Below, piece after piece: positions 45,440 to 56,594 of a stretch of DNA of 64,000 nt. Origin of the DNA: Toxorhynchites rutilus septentrionalis (Eukaryota; Arthropoda; Insecta; Diptera; Culicidae); assembly GCF_029784135.1 (NCBI RefSeq), contig NC_073744.1, positions 105,853,266 through 105,917,265 on the forward strand, written 5' to 3'. The notes below the pieces were generated by a model that searched no databases, was not told the origin of the DNA, and worked only from the letters and a program-made list of their open reading frames with translations. Position numbers and translations under genes: made by a program. Each line of letters begins with the position of its first letter. Positions within the stretch are counted from its first letter, which is position 1.

Positions 45440-45876
45440 TCTTAGAACGAACGATTATTATCTTTACAATTTTTTTATCTCACTTGTAAAAAAAAAAACT
45501 TAAATAAAATAAAAATAATCACATAAATTTGTTGTTCCGATATGCGCTCTGTTACCCTATTAAGGGAGACACAAAAGTCACGCGCTACGGAGACAACACA
45601 ATAGCAGAAGTTATTGTTGTACTCAACTGAGCGTCAACCACGTGTTGACGATGCCGTTATGGTTATTGATCCACTACAGACGCCGATCCAGACCACTGCA
45701 GAGGCGCTGCTTCCTCGGTTCTGGCTGCTTTGGGCACTTTGGGCACTAATTCACCACAGAACACACGAGAAAAAAAACCAACTCGTTGGGGAGAAGAGAA
45801 AAAAAAACTTCGAGAACAATGCTTGAGGAGTGATGAATAGCACATCCAGCTCCATCAAGTTGTTAGCGAGGAATGA
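45440..45876 (-). other. I-a 5' UTR with internal promoter expected
   Basis: These are 437 bases between the ORF1 start and the outer end of the element, defined by the target duplication at 45877-45888. In this clade the 5' UTR carries the internal promoter. I cannot identify its core motifs with confidence. It contains A-tracts at 45488-45515 and 45765-45815. Confidence 0.5.
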
Positions 45877-45888
45877 AGTTGCAGCTAT

Positions 45889-47600
45889 GAAACGCCTCAA
45901 AACGAAGAAAGCGCCTGGCCCAGATGGAATACCCAACGTAGCTTTAAAAGCGGCAGTCCTAGCATTCCCTGATATGTTCAGGACAGCAATGCAGAAGTGT
46001 CTAGACGAATGCTACTTTCCGGATCGATGGAAGGTACAAAAGCTAGTACTACTGCCCAAACCAGGAAAGACGCCGGGTGATCCAGCATCGTATAGACCTA
46101 TATGCCTGTTGGACACTCTGGGGAAACTTTTGGAGAGAATCATCCTCAATAGGCTGACGGAATGCACGGAGGGAGTTCGTGGACTGTCCGATAGTCAATT
46201 CGGATTTCGGAAAGGGAGATCCACGGTAGATGCCATTCGCATAGTGGTCGAAAGAGCAAACAGAGCATCCAAATAGAAGCTCAGAGGAAATCGATACTGC
46301 GCAGTGATAACGATCGACGTTAAGAACGCGTTCAATAGTGCCAGCTGGAAGGCCATCGCGACTGCGCTCCACACGATGAGAGTTCCTGACTATCTGTGTA
46401 GAATACTTAGGAGCTACTTCGAGAACCGTGTGCTGGTGTACGAGACAAACACGGGCCAGGCGCAAATTAAAACTACGGCTGGAGTTCCGCAGAGCTCTAT
46501 CCTGGGTCCATCGCTCTGGAACAGTATGTACGATGGCGTACTAAAACTGAATCTGCCCAGAGGTGTGGAGATCATTGGCTTCGCGGATGACATTGTTATT
46601 CTCGTGACCGGAGAACGGGCCGAAATGCTCGCGACCGAGTCGTAGACATGATCGGAAGGTGGATGCAAAGTGTGAAACTGCAGATAGCCCACCACAAGAC
46701 GGAAATGTTGATTGTCAGCAACCGCAGGGCGGTGCAACGTGCAGAAATCACCATCGGAGAGAACTTGATAACCTCGAAGCGAGATTTAAAATACCTGGGG
46801 GTGCAGATCGATGATCGACTGAACTTCAACAGTCACGTCGACTACGCTTGTAAGAAAGCAACGAAGACAATCAATGCACTGACACGAATCATGCCCAACA
46901 ACTTTGGCCCAAGCAGCAGCAAGAGGCACCTTTTGGCTAGTGTCTCCTCATCGACATTACGATACGAGGGTCCAGCCTGGATCGCGGCGTTAGAAACTCA
47001 GCGGAACACGAGAAGGCTGAATAGTACGTACCGGCTCATGGCGATGCGAGTCGCGAGTGCGTACAGAACCATATCAACAGAAGCGGTCTGCGTCATAGCC
47101 AGGTTGGTACCTATCAACATCATCTTGGCGGAAGACAGCGAGTGCTATATGAGGAGGGGAACCAGAGGAATCCGGAAGCTAATGAGGGCAGAGTCGATGG
47201 CTAGGTGGCAGCAAGAGTGGAGTGCGGCTCAAAACGGCAGATGGACGCACAGGCTCATACCGACACTAATGGGCTGGGTAAACAGTGAATTTTCATCTAA
47301 CGCAGTTTTTGTCTGGGCATGGCTGCTTCAGGTAGTATCTGCACCGGTTTGGACATGCAAGATCACCTCTTTGTCCGGAGTGTGGAGATGTGGAGGAAAC
47401 ACCGGAACACGTCGTATTTGTATGTCCAAGATTCACCACAAGGCGCGAGGGGCTGCCTACCCTTCATGCTGGGAACATCGTAGAAGAAATGTGTCGTGAC
47501 GAGGGCACCTGGAACGCAGTGAACAGTGCAATCGTCCACATCATGTCCGAGCTACAGCGGAAGTGGAGGACCGACCAGCGTGCGGATAACGCCTGACTAT
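45889..47600 (+). pseudogene. R1-b ORF2, RT and C-terminal piece
   Basis: It resumes with ALKTKKAPGPDGIPN-type sequence, then QKLVLLPKPGKTPGDPASYR and FGFRKGRSTVDAI. A stop at 46274 follows, then IDVKNAFNSASWKAIATA, GVPQSSILGPSLWNS (Gln to Ser change in GVPQGS) and FADDIVILVTGE. After a frame change it continues MIGRWMQSVKLQIAHHKTEM through YGVQIDDRLNFN, a frameshift near 47300, and the C-terminal Cys-His motif CPECGDVEETPEHVVFVC. It ends near 47596. Inactive because of the stops and frameshifts. Confidence 0.85.
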
Positions 47601-47629
47601 AAAAGATGAACCACAGTGAGATCTGAAGC

Positions 47630-48420
47630 ACCGGAGTACCCCACGAGAGCGGCCGTGACGGAGTGCGCGTTATGTTGGAGGGCACTACCTAATCGGCGCT
47701 CCGCTGGGAAGAGAAATCCTGCGAGGGTGACTGTGACGGGGCGCGCGTTACGTTGGAGGGCGCTTCCTAATCGGTTCACGTCTCGACAGGTGAGAAATCC
47801 CGCGAGGGTGGCTGTGACGGGTTGCACGTCAAGTTGGAGGGCAATTCCTAATCGGTACACGTCTCGACGGATAAGCGGAATCTGGCAAGAAGGATTGACA
47901 AATTGCTGTCAATGCCTCATGGTGGATTGTAAAGAAGATTACTGCGAGGACTTCGACGAAGCGAGCGCCTAGGAAGGCGTCACCAAATCGGTGTGTACCT
48001 CACGAGAGTTGCTGTGACGGAGTGCGCGTTATGTTGGAGGGCACTACCTAATCGGCGCTCCGTTGGGAAGAGAAATCCTGCGAGGGTGGCTGTGACGGGG
48101 CGCGCGTCAAGTTGGAGGGCGCTTCCTAATCGGTGCACGTCTTGACAGGTAAACGGATGCTGTCGCGAAGAACAAAAAAAAATGCCTGCCTGTCAACGCC
48201 TTATCGTGGCCTGGATGGAGGAACACTGCGAACATTTCGAAGGAGCGAGCATCATGGAGGAAGCCATCGACAAACTGGTGCATACCCCCACGAGAGTAGC
48301 TGTGACGGAGTGCGCGTCATGTTGGAGGGCACTACCTAATCGGCGCTCCGTTGGGAAGAGAAATCCTGCGAGGGTGACTGTGACGGGGCGCGCGTTAAGT
48401 TGGAGGGGCAAATGGATACC
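47630..48420 (+). repeat. R1-b 3' region tandem repeats
   Basis: The same imperfect repeats of about 79 bp as in R1-c, in three blocks of three, two and two units (about 47645-47870, 47997-48145 and 48290-48410), separated by unique spacers. The middle spacer again contains cgtggcctggatggaggaac. R1-b therefore has more repeat blocks than R1-c. Confidence 0.85.
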
Positions 48421-48630
48421 TGCAAAATGGTCATAAGCGTAGTGGAGAGCAACGAATGGTGAATAAGAATATAGAGAAAAAGGGAAGGATCAACGCTAGT
48501 TTGCGTTGAAAACTCGTGAAGTGCATGAGCACAGCCGCCCCCTGAAGTAGTCGCCTAGATGTGGTCCCGGGGGGAATGAGGCTACGAGTAGAGGGCTTGG
48601 TTTTTGTGGGTGCGATCCCCACTCGACGTA

Positions 48631-49590
48631 AGAAAATGTTTATTTCTCGTAAAATATAATTCCGACCAGTACGATACCCATGCCCAAATTGAATACGACC
48701 GCAAAGGGTTAAAGGAGGGTTGATTGTAATTCGTTCACAAATCGTCATCTCAAAAGCTAATCATGAATATGGTACAGATTTTTCCATAATAATTTTGCAG
48801 GTGACAATTGGTTTCAACTCAACTCATTTTATGCGTTTGATGCAGAATTTTTTTTAGAAACATTACCCTGCAAAATGATATTTTCGGAATTGGTTTTTTG
48901 AACGCCCTAACTTGGACCGCCCTAATCAAGCTATCATAAAAATATTAAGAATATCTGTAAACTTTCCTGAAAACATGCATCTAAAACTAATTTTATTTAT
49001 TTACCCCTAACTTGGACCGCCCTAATCAAACTTTCATAAAAATATCAAGAATATCGGCAAACTTTCCTGAAGTCATGCATCTAAAACTAATTTTATTTAT
49101 TTGGCCAGCATTTGTACGAAGTCGTCCGCTGCGCAGTCGGTTCCCCAGACTTCGATTGGCAACTTGCACACAAAATAATTCTCATAGAAAGCTTCTTTCT
49201 ATATAGAGAATGTTTTCTTCACACGAAACCAAGGATTATTTAATCAGACTTGCAAAACGTGCAAGAACTCATAGCCTCTTAGTTCATGCAATCTTTGTGA
49301 TGCGAACTAGATTTCAAGTTCGTTTCTGTGAAAAAGTATTCTACGAAGAAATGGTTTAGGATGGATAATTTTCTTCCGTGCATGAAAAGAAACGAAACGG
49401 AAGCAATGAATGCTGCGACATCGGGTGATATGTTTGTACATCATGTTCTTGAATTATAAACATCGTGTTGTGTTCGCATGTTGTGTTTGTGTGTTCGGGT
49501 TTGGGATAGACATCCAACACTAGCGAAAATCATGTTCGAGTTCAAACAAAAACATGGAATTTTCACATCGCGTGGATATGTGTAAGTGTT
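48631..49590. other. Intron with a 100-bp tandem duplication
   Basis: This follows the 3' end of R1-b. A two-copy tandem repeat of period 100 bp occupies 48905-49102, each unit starting ccctaacttggaccgcccta, with a few differences. There is no gene otherwise. The 3' part (49440-49600) is unremarkable. Confidence 0.5.
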
Positions 49591-49599
49591 TTTCGGAAG

Positions 49600-50960
49600 A
49601 CTGCTTCACAGTCACCATCGGGGGGTTTCTCATCTGTCGAGACTTGCACTGATTACGAGAAGTGCCCTCCAACGTGACACGCACTCCGTCACAGCTACTC
49701 TCGTGGGGTTTGCATCGATTGGAATACGCCCTCGTTGTTCCTATCTCCGTTGAACCGACCCTCGCAGTGTCCCACCTTCCATTTCACGACCAGGCGTTGC
49801 CAGCACGCACTTTGTTGTTCACTCCACCGCTTACATTCCATTTCGCCAGTTATCCGACGAGGCGTGTACCCACTCCCGCTGCAGCTCAGACATGATTTGT
49901 GTGATTGGGCTGATCACGGCATTCCAGATACCCTTGCCACGACACACTTCAGTCACAATATTCCCAACATGGAGGGCAGGCAGCTCCTCACGTCTTGCGA
50001 CGAATCTGGGACAGAAAAAAACGACGTGCTTCGGTGTTTCCTCGACATCTCCACACTCTGGACAGAAGGGTGACATTGAGTGCCCGAATCGATTTAAATA
50101 TTGCCCAGACAGGAACGTACAAAATTAACGCTCCGTGCTTTCTGTTCAATTAGGTCGATAGTACCGGAATAAGCCTGTACGTCCATTCACCGTTCTCCGT
50201 CGTGTCCCATTCATACTGCTATTTATCCATCGACTCAATTCTAATCAATTTCTGGATACCTCTGGTTTGCCTCCGCTTGTAGAACGCAGGTATTCCACCA
50301 AAGTAATGCAGATACGAATAATCCCGGCGATTACAAACACAGCTTCTGATGAGATGGACTCATGATTTGCAAGGCCATGAACCGAAATGTGCTGTACAGG
50401 ATCGACGTTGATGGCCTTTGCCGTCTTCACACTAGCATAGTCGATATGCTGATTGAAATTTAGCCGGTATTAATCATAGCTCCAGAGTGTTTTACTTAAC
50501 GATGGTACGTTCTCCGACCGAAATTACTACCAGCGGTACTGTTTCGCGATTGCTCAGTCTCAGTCGCCAACAGCGTTTTGTTGATAATCGTGGTTACGAT
50601 GTCGTCCACGATCTCCACACTTCTGGGTAGCTGCAGCGTAGCTACCGTCGTACATCGTGTTCCAATGTTTTGGACCTATGATGGAACCTTGTGGAACTCC
50701 CGCCGAAATGTTCTTCAGTTTCTGCCCTCTTTCTGTATTGTATACCAAGATGCGATTCTGGAAATTACCTGGAAGTATCCTGTAGAGGTAGCCAGGGACC
50801 TTCAATTTGCGTAACGCCTCGGCGCACAGGATGTTCAGGGCATCTAGGATCGTGTGTTTCACCGCATTCCGCGCGCGGATCATTGCTCTGGCAACGCGAT
50901 AAGATACCAGTTTCGTATGCTCGCCGGTGCCACTATTTCGCGTGTGCTTTTCTAACATGT
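49600..50960 (-). mobile_element. R1-clade relic R1-d
   Basis: Minus-strand, 5'-truncated copy. Its 3' region repeat (about 49630-49720, ctccaacgtgacacgcactc and cgtcacagctactctcgtg) is followed upstream by the Cys-His motif FCPECGDVEETPKHVVFFC (49831-50076), a thumb-region remnant (50245-50430) and an RT remnant (50560-50958: KVPGYLYRILPGNFQNRILV, KNISAGVPQGSIIGPKHWN). There are many stops, so it is dead. Confidence 0.8.
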
Positions 50961-51221
50961 GTTTTTATGAAGTTTCTTGAAGCATTTTTAACGGAGAATT
51001 TTCATTCGTTGTCAGTTTCAAAATTTGGTTGGTTGAGTATGTGTTAACTCCACACAAAGTAAGTACTATTTTGGAAGTTTAATTTTGCTTCGGATGGACT
51101 TATAAAACTTGCCTCGCATTTCCCCGCAAAACTTTTTTAATGAAGGTGTTCCCTCAAATTGTCTTTTATTACTCAGCACTTAAGTTTTTCATCCGAAAGC
51201 CACCACCTCTGGGTAACCGGA

Positions 51222-51475
51222 AACATGCATTTTGATACCAAACACGATAAAAACTGAAAATCTTGAACTTTGTCTCCTTGCCAATACCGACACCTCCCCC
51301 CTACCCTTTTGGTTTTTGGTGAAACAGAGTTGAAAAATAAACTCAGCGTATCCGAAAACATACATTCTTCTTCTTCTTCTTTGTTTTTAAGAGGCTTTAA
51401 ACTTTGCAGTTCATTCGCCTCTAACATACATTTTAATACCAAACACGATAAAAACTGAAAATTTTGAACTTTTCA
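51222..51475. repeat. Direct repeat pair, about 201 bp apart
   Basis: Two near-identical blocks of about 50 bp (51222-51274 and 51423-51475) share taccaaacacgataaaaac and ctgaaaat(c/t)ttgaac. The 56-bp retroposed fragment sits between them at 51367-51422, its right target duplication being the start of the second block. Confidence 0.65.
51367..51422 (-). mobile_element. 56-bp retroposed fragment, second copy
   Basis: Reverse-orientation copy of the 56-bp insert at 4507-4562 (ggctttaaactttgcagttc and cattcgcct), here with a GAA-type tail (plus-strand CTTCTTCTTCTTCTTT). Perfect 10-bp direct repeats aacatacatt lie at 51357-51366 and 51423-51432. The body boundaries coincide with those of the first copy. 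Confidence 0.78.
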
Positions 51476-51479
51476 AATT

Positions 51480-52083
51480 TCAATTTGTTTTTTTTTTCAA
51501 ATAACTCGAGAATGGCTGCATTTAGAAGAAGATTGATAAACAGCTTTCTTATTTTAAATTACATCAGGATTCATAATTTGTGGCTAAAATTGATCGGTAA
51601 CATACAAAAATTCGATGTTACGAAAATTCATAAAAATTCGATGTTCCACGACGTTTGTCAAAAATAGTTTTACCATCTTGGACTCATTTTTTAAAATTTT
51701 CTAAATAACTTCTATTTAATATGGAAAAATAAAAAAAATATATATATATATTTTAGATATTGCTGATATTAGATATTAAAGTTTTTTTTATAAATAAAAA
51801 AAGAGTACTAAATTTTTTCTCAGTGTAATTTTTTTCATATTTTAACATCAATACACTATAACTCTTTCTAAGACACTGTTTCGATTCAACTCATAGTTTT
51901 TGAGATATGAATTATCGAAGATTTCTCTTACTAAAATCAATACGCCCTTTTCAAAAACTACACTTGAAAAAAATCCCAATTACTGTGGAAAACTCATATT
52001 TCCTCCAACCCAAACGGAATACAAACTTTCATTCAAATCAAAAATACTCATGTTTTGTCATTTGTCGATTTCATTTGGAATTA
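51480..52083. mobile_element. Foldback MITE (copy 2, partial)
   Basis: Reverse complement of the left half of the MITE at 11375-12303: the outer end cgatttcatttggaattac at about 52066-52083, then cccaaacggaatacaaact, atttcctccaac and aaaaatagttttaccatctt. The other end is missing. The right boundary abuts the LOA/I relic copy C, with no recognisable spacer. Confidence 0.65.
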
Positions 52084-52990
52084 CATCTTTTAAGTAGCAA
52101 AAAAACGCTGCTACTTTCGCTGAATCGTCACTCAAGACATCTCGTATACTCCCGCTCATTCCGTGGAGGTTTCGCAGATTATTATATTTCGGGTAACCAC
52201 ACAGGAAGTGTTGGACGAAGTTGTGAACTTGGCAGTCGTCGCAGAGTAACCCTTGAATTTTCTGAGAAATTGCCCTCTCTCTGCGAACCACATTTCAATC
52301 CAAAGGGTGCGAAAAGAGTTGGTGATCCACAACTTCACGTCGTCCAGCGGCTCGTCCCGAGTGAAAAACGGTCAGGTGTGACCGATTCCGGCAAATCGGT
52401 TGACCGCTTCATTCCTTGCGATGCCGTTGTGTCCGGAGACCCACATGAGCACAGTGTCGGGCAATAGGTACTTCCTGATGATCTGTACCCATGAAGTTTG
52501 GACCCGGTCGCACCGATGGCACTCGCCGAATCGGAGACGACCAACAACGGCTTGGAAGATGAAATTGTGGTTGTTTCGAAGATGCCAACCACCTCGGCCG
52601 AAGACCTGGTAGATGTCCGCGAGTTTCTTGCTGGAAATTAGACTATTATTACTATCACTTACCCCAAATCCAACTCCTGATGGTTCTTTTGTGCCGTCCG
52701 AATATCTGATCTCGTGGAGACGGTATTTTTCTTCTATGATTCCTCATGGAAAACTCGGGAGTTGATATTACCAACTTTGACCGGTGTGCGGTGAAGTTCT
52801 CGATGAAGTGTAGTAATTTACCGTCTACCCCCCAATCTGTTAAAGTTTTCAGCACTACCATGTCCTGTTGTATGCCTTTTCCAGCTCCAGTGTAACCATT
52901 TTCATATGCTGACGGTTCCTGTTGGCTTCGACTATCACGTATCCGAAGGTCACGAAGTAATTGTTGGTACCCATACACGGATGGAAGGCG
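52084..52990 (-). mobile_element. LOA/I-type relic, copy C
   Basis: Minus strand, the same family as copies A and B: C-terminal CDDCQVHNFVQHFLCGY, an RNase H remnant (KPLLVVSDSASAIG, then a frameshift) and an RT N-terminal remnant (EKAYNRTW and KTLTDWGVDGKLLHFI). Most of the RT, including the active site, is absent, with the RT directly joined to the RNase H region. It is fused head-to-tail at about 52990 to an R1 gag remnant. Confidence 0.7.
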
Positions 52991-53460
52991 AACTGTTGAT
53001 AGTCGGTACCAAGATCTTTCTGGAATGCTTGTTGCTCACCTTGTGATTTGATATTGCTGGTACTCTTTGTGGCCACTCGAGGCTATCTTTACATTCTTCC
53101 GCTTCTCGTGTACACAATCTCCTCTCCATCGTTTGTTGGAGCATGTTCAAAGTTTCCCATATTTTTGTGTTCCCCACCGGACCACTATTTCCTATCGTTG
53201 TACATAGTCGCTTTTTGTCGCCAAGGATTTACCGAGACAAAGGCAGTTGCATCATTAACTCACGCGCCGTTTCAGGAAGGGTCAGCCATCCTTACTCAGG
53301 GAGCAGAATATCACGAATGTTTAGCATCGAATTTAATTCGTTTCCTCATCTTTTCCGTTTTCCATGCCATAACCAGTTTGTCGCAATCAGGATCTAATTG
53401 TCGTCGATGGTAATGTGCCTCGTCCTCGTGTAAAACTCCCGTCCCGGAGTTTGCTCGAGG
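52991..53460 (-). mobile_element. R1 5' end remnant (R1-e)
   Basis: Minus strand: R1-type 5' UTR blocks at about 53250-53460 (matching the ctgagtaaggatg and atgccataaccag parts of R1-a and R1-c), then the start of gag with the ATKSTSNIKSQG block (like TTSTSNTKPQE in R1-c) and QAFQKDLGTD. The frame is broken. It stops at the fusion to copy C at about 52990. Confidence 0.7.
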
Positions 53461-53678
53461 TTGTTTTTTTCCAAAACATATATTTTTATCACGGCTCATA
53501 TGGCGTTAACCTGACGTGGCCGGGAGTTCAATATTAATATGTAAACGATTACTAGCCGCCAAAGTGCTCGAAGTTCTATTTTACCAATTTTGAGAAATAA
53601 TAATAATAATCATAATGTAGTAACAAGTATTTTAGGTGAAGGGTGTGTAAGTAATTTTATTGTGTTTTTTTCGATTAG
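53461..53678. other. End of second giant intron
   Basis: Short AT-rich intron segment after the R1 remnant. It ends with tttttcgattag, the acceptor of the exon at 53679. Confidence 0.6.
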
Positions 53679-53778
53679 GTTTGATGTGCTGGTGAATGGA
53701 GGTGGGGCAGTAACATTACAATTCCAAAGATCACCATTTAGACCGCTAACTCGAACTGTATTCGTTCCATGGAATCAG
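53679..53778 (+). CDS. Ten-m/Ten-a: Teneurin exon: second half of TTR-like domain
   Basis: The acceptor is tcgattag (ending 53678) and the donor is gttggt (53779). The first g completes a Trp codon, followed by 33 codons reading [17 protein letters not shown] and [13 protein letters not shown]. This continues the TTR-like domain begun in the exon ending at 29464. The exon ends in phase 0. The sequence is nearly invariant among insect teneurins, which supports purifying selection despite the transposon-filled introns on both sides. Only 61 bases of intron separate it from the next exon, a sharp contrast with the upstream 24.2-kb intron. Confidence 0.95.
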
Positions 53779-53839
53779 GTTGGTTTCTTTGATGTGTGGC
53801 CTTTTGAGCAACAACAAACCCACTGATTATGTTTTACAG

Positions 53840-53907
53840 ATAGTTGTTCTTCCTCCAGTACAAATGCAACTGAATGATGAAGATGAACAATCCAGGTTGA
53901 CTGTCAA
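53840..53907 (+). CDS. Ten-m/Ten-a: Teneurin exon: end of TTR-like domain, acidic linker
   Basis: This 68-base exon lies between acceptor gttttacag (ending 53839) and donor gtaagt (53908). It reads IVVLPPVQMQL followed by an acidic NDEDEQSRLTVK linker, closing the TTR-like domain. The final two bases (aa) are completed by the g at 53131+1000, that is position 54131, to give Lys. The short acidic linker between the TTR and FN-plug domains varies among insects and is a place where alternative splicing would be unsurprising, but nothing in the sequence proves it. Confidence 0.93.
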
Positions 53908-54130
53908 GTAAGTCCGATTCTCTGTTTTGAACAAAATCATGCGACCGTATCTTCTCCATCCTGTTCTTAAATGACGCTTCCTAGAGAAACTTTGCCTTCG
54001 CAACATAGTTTTATTCCTAGAATTTTCATTCATACTCATTCAAGATTGTGTGATTTTTGTGTATTATATATTTTGTATATTGTGTATGTTTTGTGTATTT
54101 TGATTTTTCAAAGACATATCTTTTCGCCAG

Positions 54131-54323
54131 GCCTGTTCCATCAAATCCAGCATATAGCTTCCTCAGCACTTCACAATACCGATTCCTGGAAGACAATCCC
54201 TCGCCGGTAGTAATATGTCTGGAACATGAACATGAGCTTTTGAAACCGCAGCTTACAAGCACGTGGATGCCAAATGGTGTTGGCTCTATGCCAGGAAAAA
54301 GTGTGATATTTGCTGAAACTCAG
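54131..54323 (+). CDS. Ten-m/Ten-a: Teneurin exon: linker into FN-plug
   Basis: The acceptor is ttttcgccag (ending 54130) and the donor is gtgagt (54324). After the first g completes a Lys codon, 64 codons read PVPSNPAYSFLSTSQYRFLE, then VVICLEHEHELLKPQ and STWMPNGVGSMPGKSVIFAE. This segment leads into the fibronectin-plug domain that seals the bottom of the teneurin YD barrel. The exon ends in phase 0 and joins the large exon at 54467. There is no lesion. It is separated from the next exon by a 143-base intron that contains a cttcctctgcag acceptor. Confidence 0.94.
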
Positions 54324-54466
54324 GTGAGTGAACATTTTTTTCTGAAATCAACTTATAGTTAATGGATGGTTAAATCCACTATACTCAGTCTACACCAGTA
54401 TTTATCTTTTAGATTCATTTCAAACCAACATTTAAATTGATGTTTTTTGCTCGCCTTCCTCTGCAG

Positions 54467-55842
54467 ATCGTACAGGAATCAATTCGGATACCAGGCTCGA
54501 ACCTGTATCTAACGTATCAATCATCGCAAGCGTCAGGATACAAAAGCATCGTACGTATGCAATTAACTCACGATAAGATTCCGGAAACCTTAACACATGT
54601 TCACATCGGGGTTCAAATCGAGGGATCACTTCACGTAAAAACATATGAGGCCGATCCCAACTTGAGTTACATCTTTGCATGGAACAAACGTAACGTGTAT
54701 AAACAAAAAGTTTATGGCACAGCCGTTGCCCGTATTTCTATTGGCTATCAACATTCCACCTGTAAAGACATTGTGTGGGAAACACAGACAGCGAAGCTGC
54801 AAGGATTTGATGTCGACATTTCGGATATTGGCGGCTGGGGTCTCGATATACATCATCATTACAATTTTCACGAAGGTATACTTCAGAAAGGTGACGGCAC
54901 AACTCTGCACCTGAAAGAATATCCGCGAATCGTTAAACAGATAATGGGGGATGGCCAACAACGCCCGCTTATATGCAAGGATCATTGTAACGGATTATCA
55001 AAACACGCCAAACTTTTAACTCCTGTAGCCCTCACTTCAGGACCAGATGGTAGTCTTTATGTCGGCGATTTCAACATGGTTCGTAGAATCACCACCAATG
55101 GCAGTGTTTTTACCGTACTTGAGCTTGAAACCACGCAAGTTGCTTATCAGTACTACCTAAGCGTTTCACCAGCAGATGGACATCTCTACATATCGGATCC
55201 CGAGAAGCACAGAATCTTGAGAGTTGTTCAATTGGAAAATGTTCCGGATCCAAGCTCTAACAGTGACGTGGTAGTTGGAAGCGGTCAACGTTGTATTCCT
55301 GGGGATGAAGAGAATTGCGGTGATGGCGGTCCTGCCAAACAAGCCAGATTATCTCATCCAAAAGGCATTACGATTGCAGCTGACAAAACAATGTATATAG
55401 CAGACGGAACAAATATCCGTGCGGTTGATCCAAAGGGAATAATACACACCCTAATAGGCCATCATGGGCATCATAACCACTGGAGCCCCGCTCCATGCCG
55501 TGGAGCATTGCTGGCAACCAGAGCTCAATTGCAATGGCCTACGGGACTTGCATTGAACCCATTAGACGGATCGTTGCATTTTATCGACGATCGACTTGTA
55601 CTAAAACTAACTGCGGACATGAAAATAAAAGTCGTCGCTGGGGTACCTTTGCATTGCAACGGAAATGATGAACATAACAAAACAACTTCGGAAGATGTCC
55701 TCGGCACAGTTGTGGCAATGGATTTTGCGCCTTCTGGTGATCTATACATAGCAGACACAGATTCAAGACGGGTAAATTCCATACGCGTTGTTGATTCAGC
55801 TGGAAATATGCGTTCATTTGCGGGCAAGCTGGAAAATGGAAT
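54467..55842 (+). CDS. Ten-m/Ten-a: Teneurin exon: FN-plug and NHL propeller
   Basis: This is the largest exon in the window (1376 bases, 458 codons plus two bases), with acceptor ctctgcag (ending 54466) and donor gtaaga (55843). It opens with [20 protein letters not shown], the FN-plug, and continues through [20 protein letters not shown] and [22 protein letters not shown]-repeat motifs follow: [36 protein letters not shown], then the [10 protein letters not shown] and [11 protein letters not shown] blades. The NHL beta-propeller mediates homophilic adhesion in teneurins. The reading frame upstream of 54467 (from 54437) is intronic: a consensus acceptor sits exactly at the phase-0 join. The exon ends two bases into a Met codon that the next exon completes. 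Confidence 0.97.
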
Positions 55843-55917
55843 GTAAGATTAGCGTCATTATTTCATTCCAATTATAAAATGTACCGAATTGATAAACTTC
55901 GTTTTTTTTTTGTTCAG

Positions 55918-56252
55918 GCAAACATGTGAGTGCTACAATGGCAGCAGTAATCCGAACACAATGGTCAATAATTACAGCACAATGACGCCTACAACCAAGG
56001 GCCCAATCAAATATGGCAGTAATGGAGGGCTCTCCACTACCACTTCTATGCAACAGAACCCTTCTGTGATGATGATGATGACCGGGTGTTCGTGTAACAA
56101 TTACGGAAATTTCCCGAGCGGGGCTGCCAAAAGTAGAAAAGAAGAGGTGTCAGCTCCACAATCGGAAACAATTCTGTCATCAAACATCAAATTTCAAGCA
56201 ATTTCGGCCATTGCTGTTGCGCAAGATGGCGTCATCAATATTGCCGATCAAG
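55918..56252 (+). CDS. Ten-m/Ten-a: Teneurin exon: insect linker within NHL region
   Basis: The acceptor is ttgttcag (ending 55917) and the donor is gtacat (56253). The first g completes ATG (Met), then 111 codons follow, ending one base into a codon. It begins [13 protein letters not shown] and carries a Ser/Thr/Asn/Gly-rich low-complexity stretch with a run of four methionines, then resumes conserved teneurin sequence at [20 protein letters not shown], the next propeller blade. The low-complexity part looks like an insect-specific loop inserted into the NHL propeller. The following exon lies beyond the window, or beyond the repeats downstream. I see no further teneurin coding sequence up to 64000. 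Confidence 0.92.
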
Positions 56253-56594
56253 GTACATTAATTCGTTATTTCGAAATTCGACTATCGTCAGTCCTACTTT
56301 CTGCTTGTTCTTTTATTTCATTATAAACTCTAATAGAAGGGTGTCACGATTAAAATTTGAATGCGTGTAATTTGAAAGTGACAAAATTTTAAGAAAAAAA
56401 TAATCCAATCCAGTGCTTCAATCCATTTATAATAATTTATTTGCATTTTTCTAAGAAATTTATAACATCTGTAGTTAAAACAATAGTCATTTATTAAAAA
56501 ATATGTTTTAAGCATACTTGACAAATGACGCGACAAAAATTAAGATCGGTTTTAAAATTAGGGTAAAAAAATAAAGACAAGAAAACTCATACCG
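56253..56594. other. Intron downstream of last teneurin exon seen
   Basis: AT-rich, no feature recognised. The teneurin donor is at 56253, and the next exon lies past the elements that follow. Confidence 0.55.

Larger units (their letters stand above)
39867..45876 (-). mobile_element. I-clade element I-a (MosquI-like), full length
   Basis: A 6.0-kb minus-strand element inserted into R1-b. The perfect 12-bp target duplication agttgcagctat lies at 39855-39866 and 45877-45888. It has a T-run at the left (the A-rich 3' end), a roughly 345-base 3' UTR, ORF2 and ORF1 with a small overlap, and a 437-base 5' UTR. The APE endonuclease, RT, RNase H and Cys-His organisation is that of the I clade, as in mosquito MosquI elements. 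Both ORFs are open. Confidence 0.95.

Noticed and set aside
47630..48420. CRISPR-like alternation of repeats and spacers
   Set aside because: Units are about 79 bp, imperfect, inside a retrotransposon 3' region, and the spacers are shared between copies. No cas-like genes and the genome is animal.
54437..54466. Extension of the large teneurin exon upstream to the ATG at 54437
   Set aside because: A consensus acceptor (ctctgcag) at 54466 joins in phase 0 to the preceding exon, and the extra peptide is not teneurin-like.
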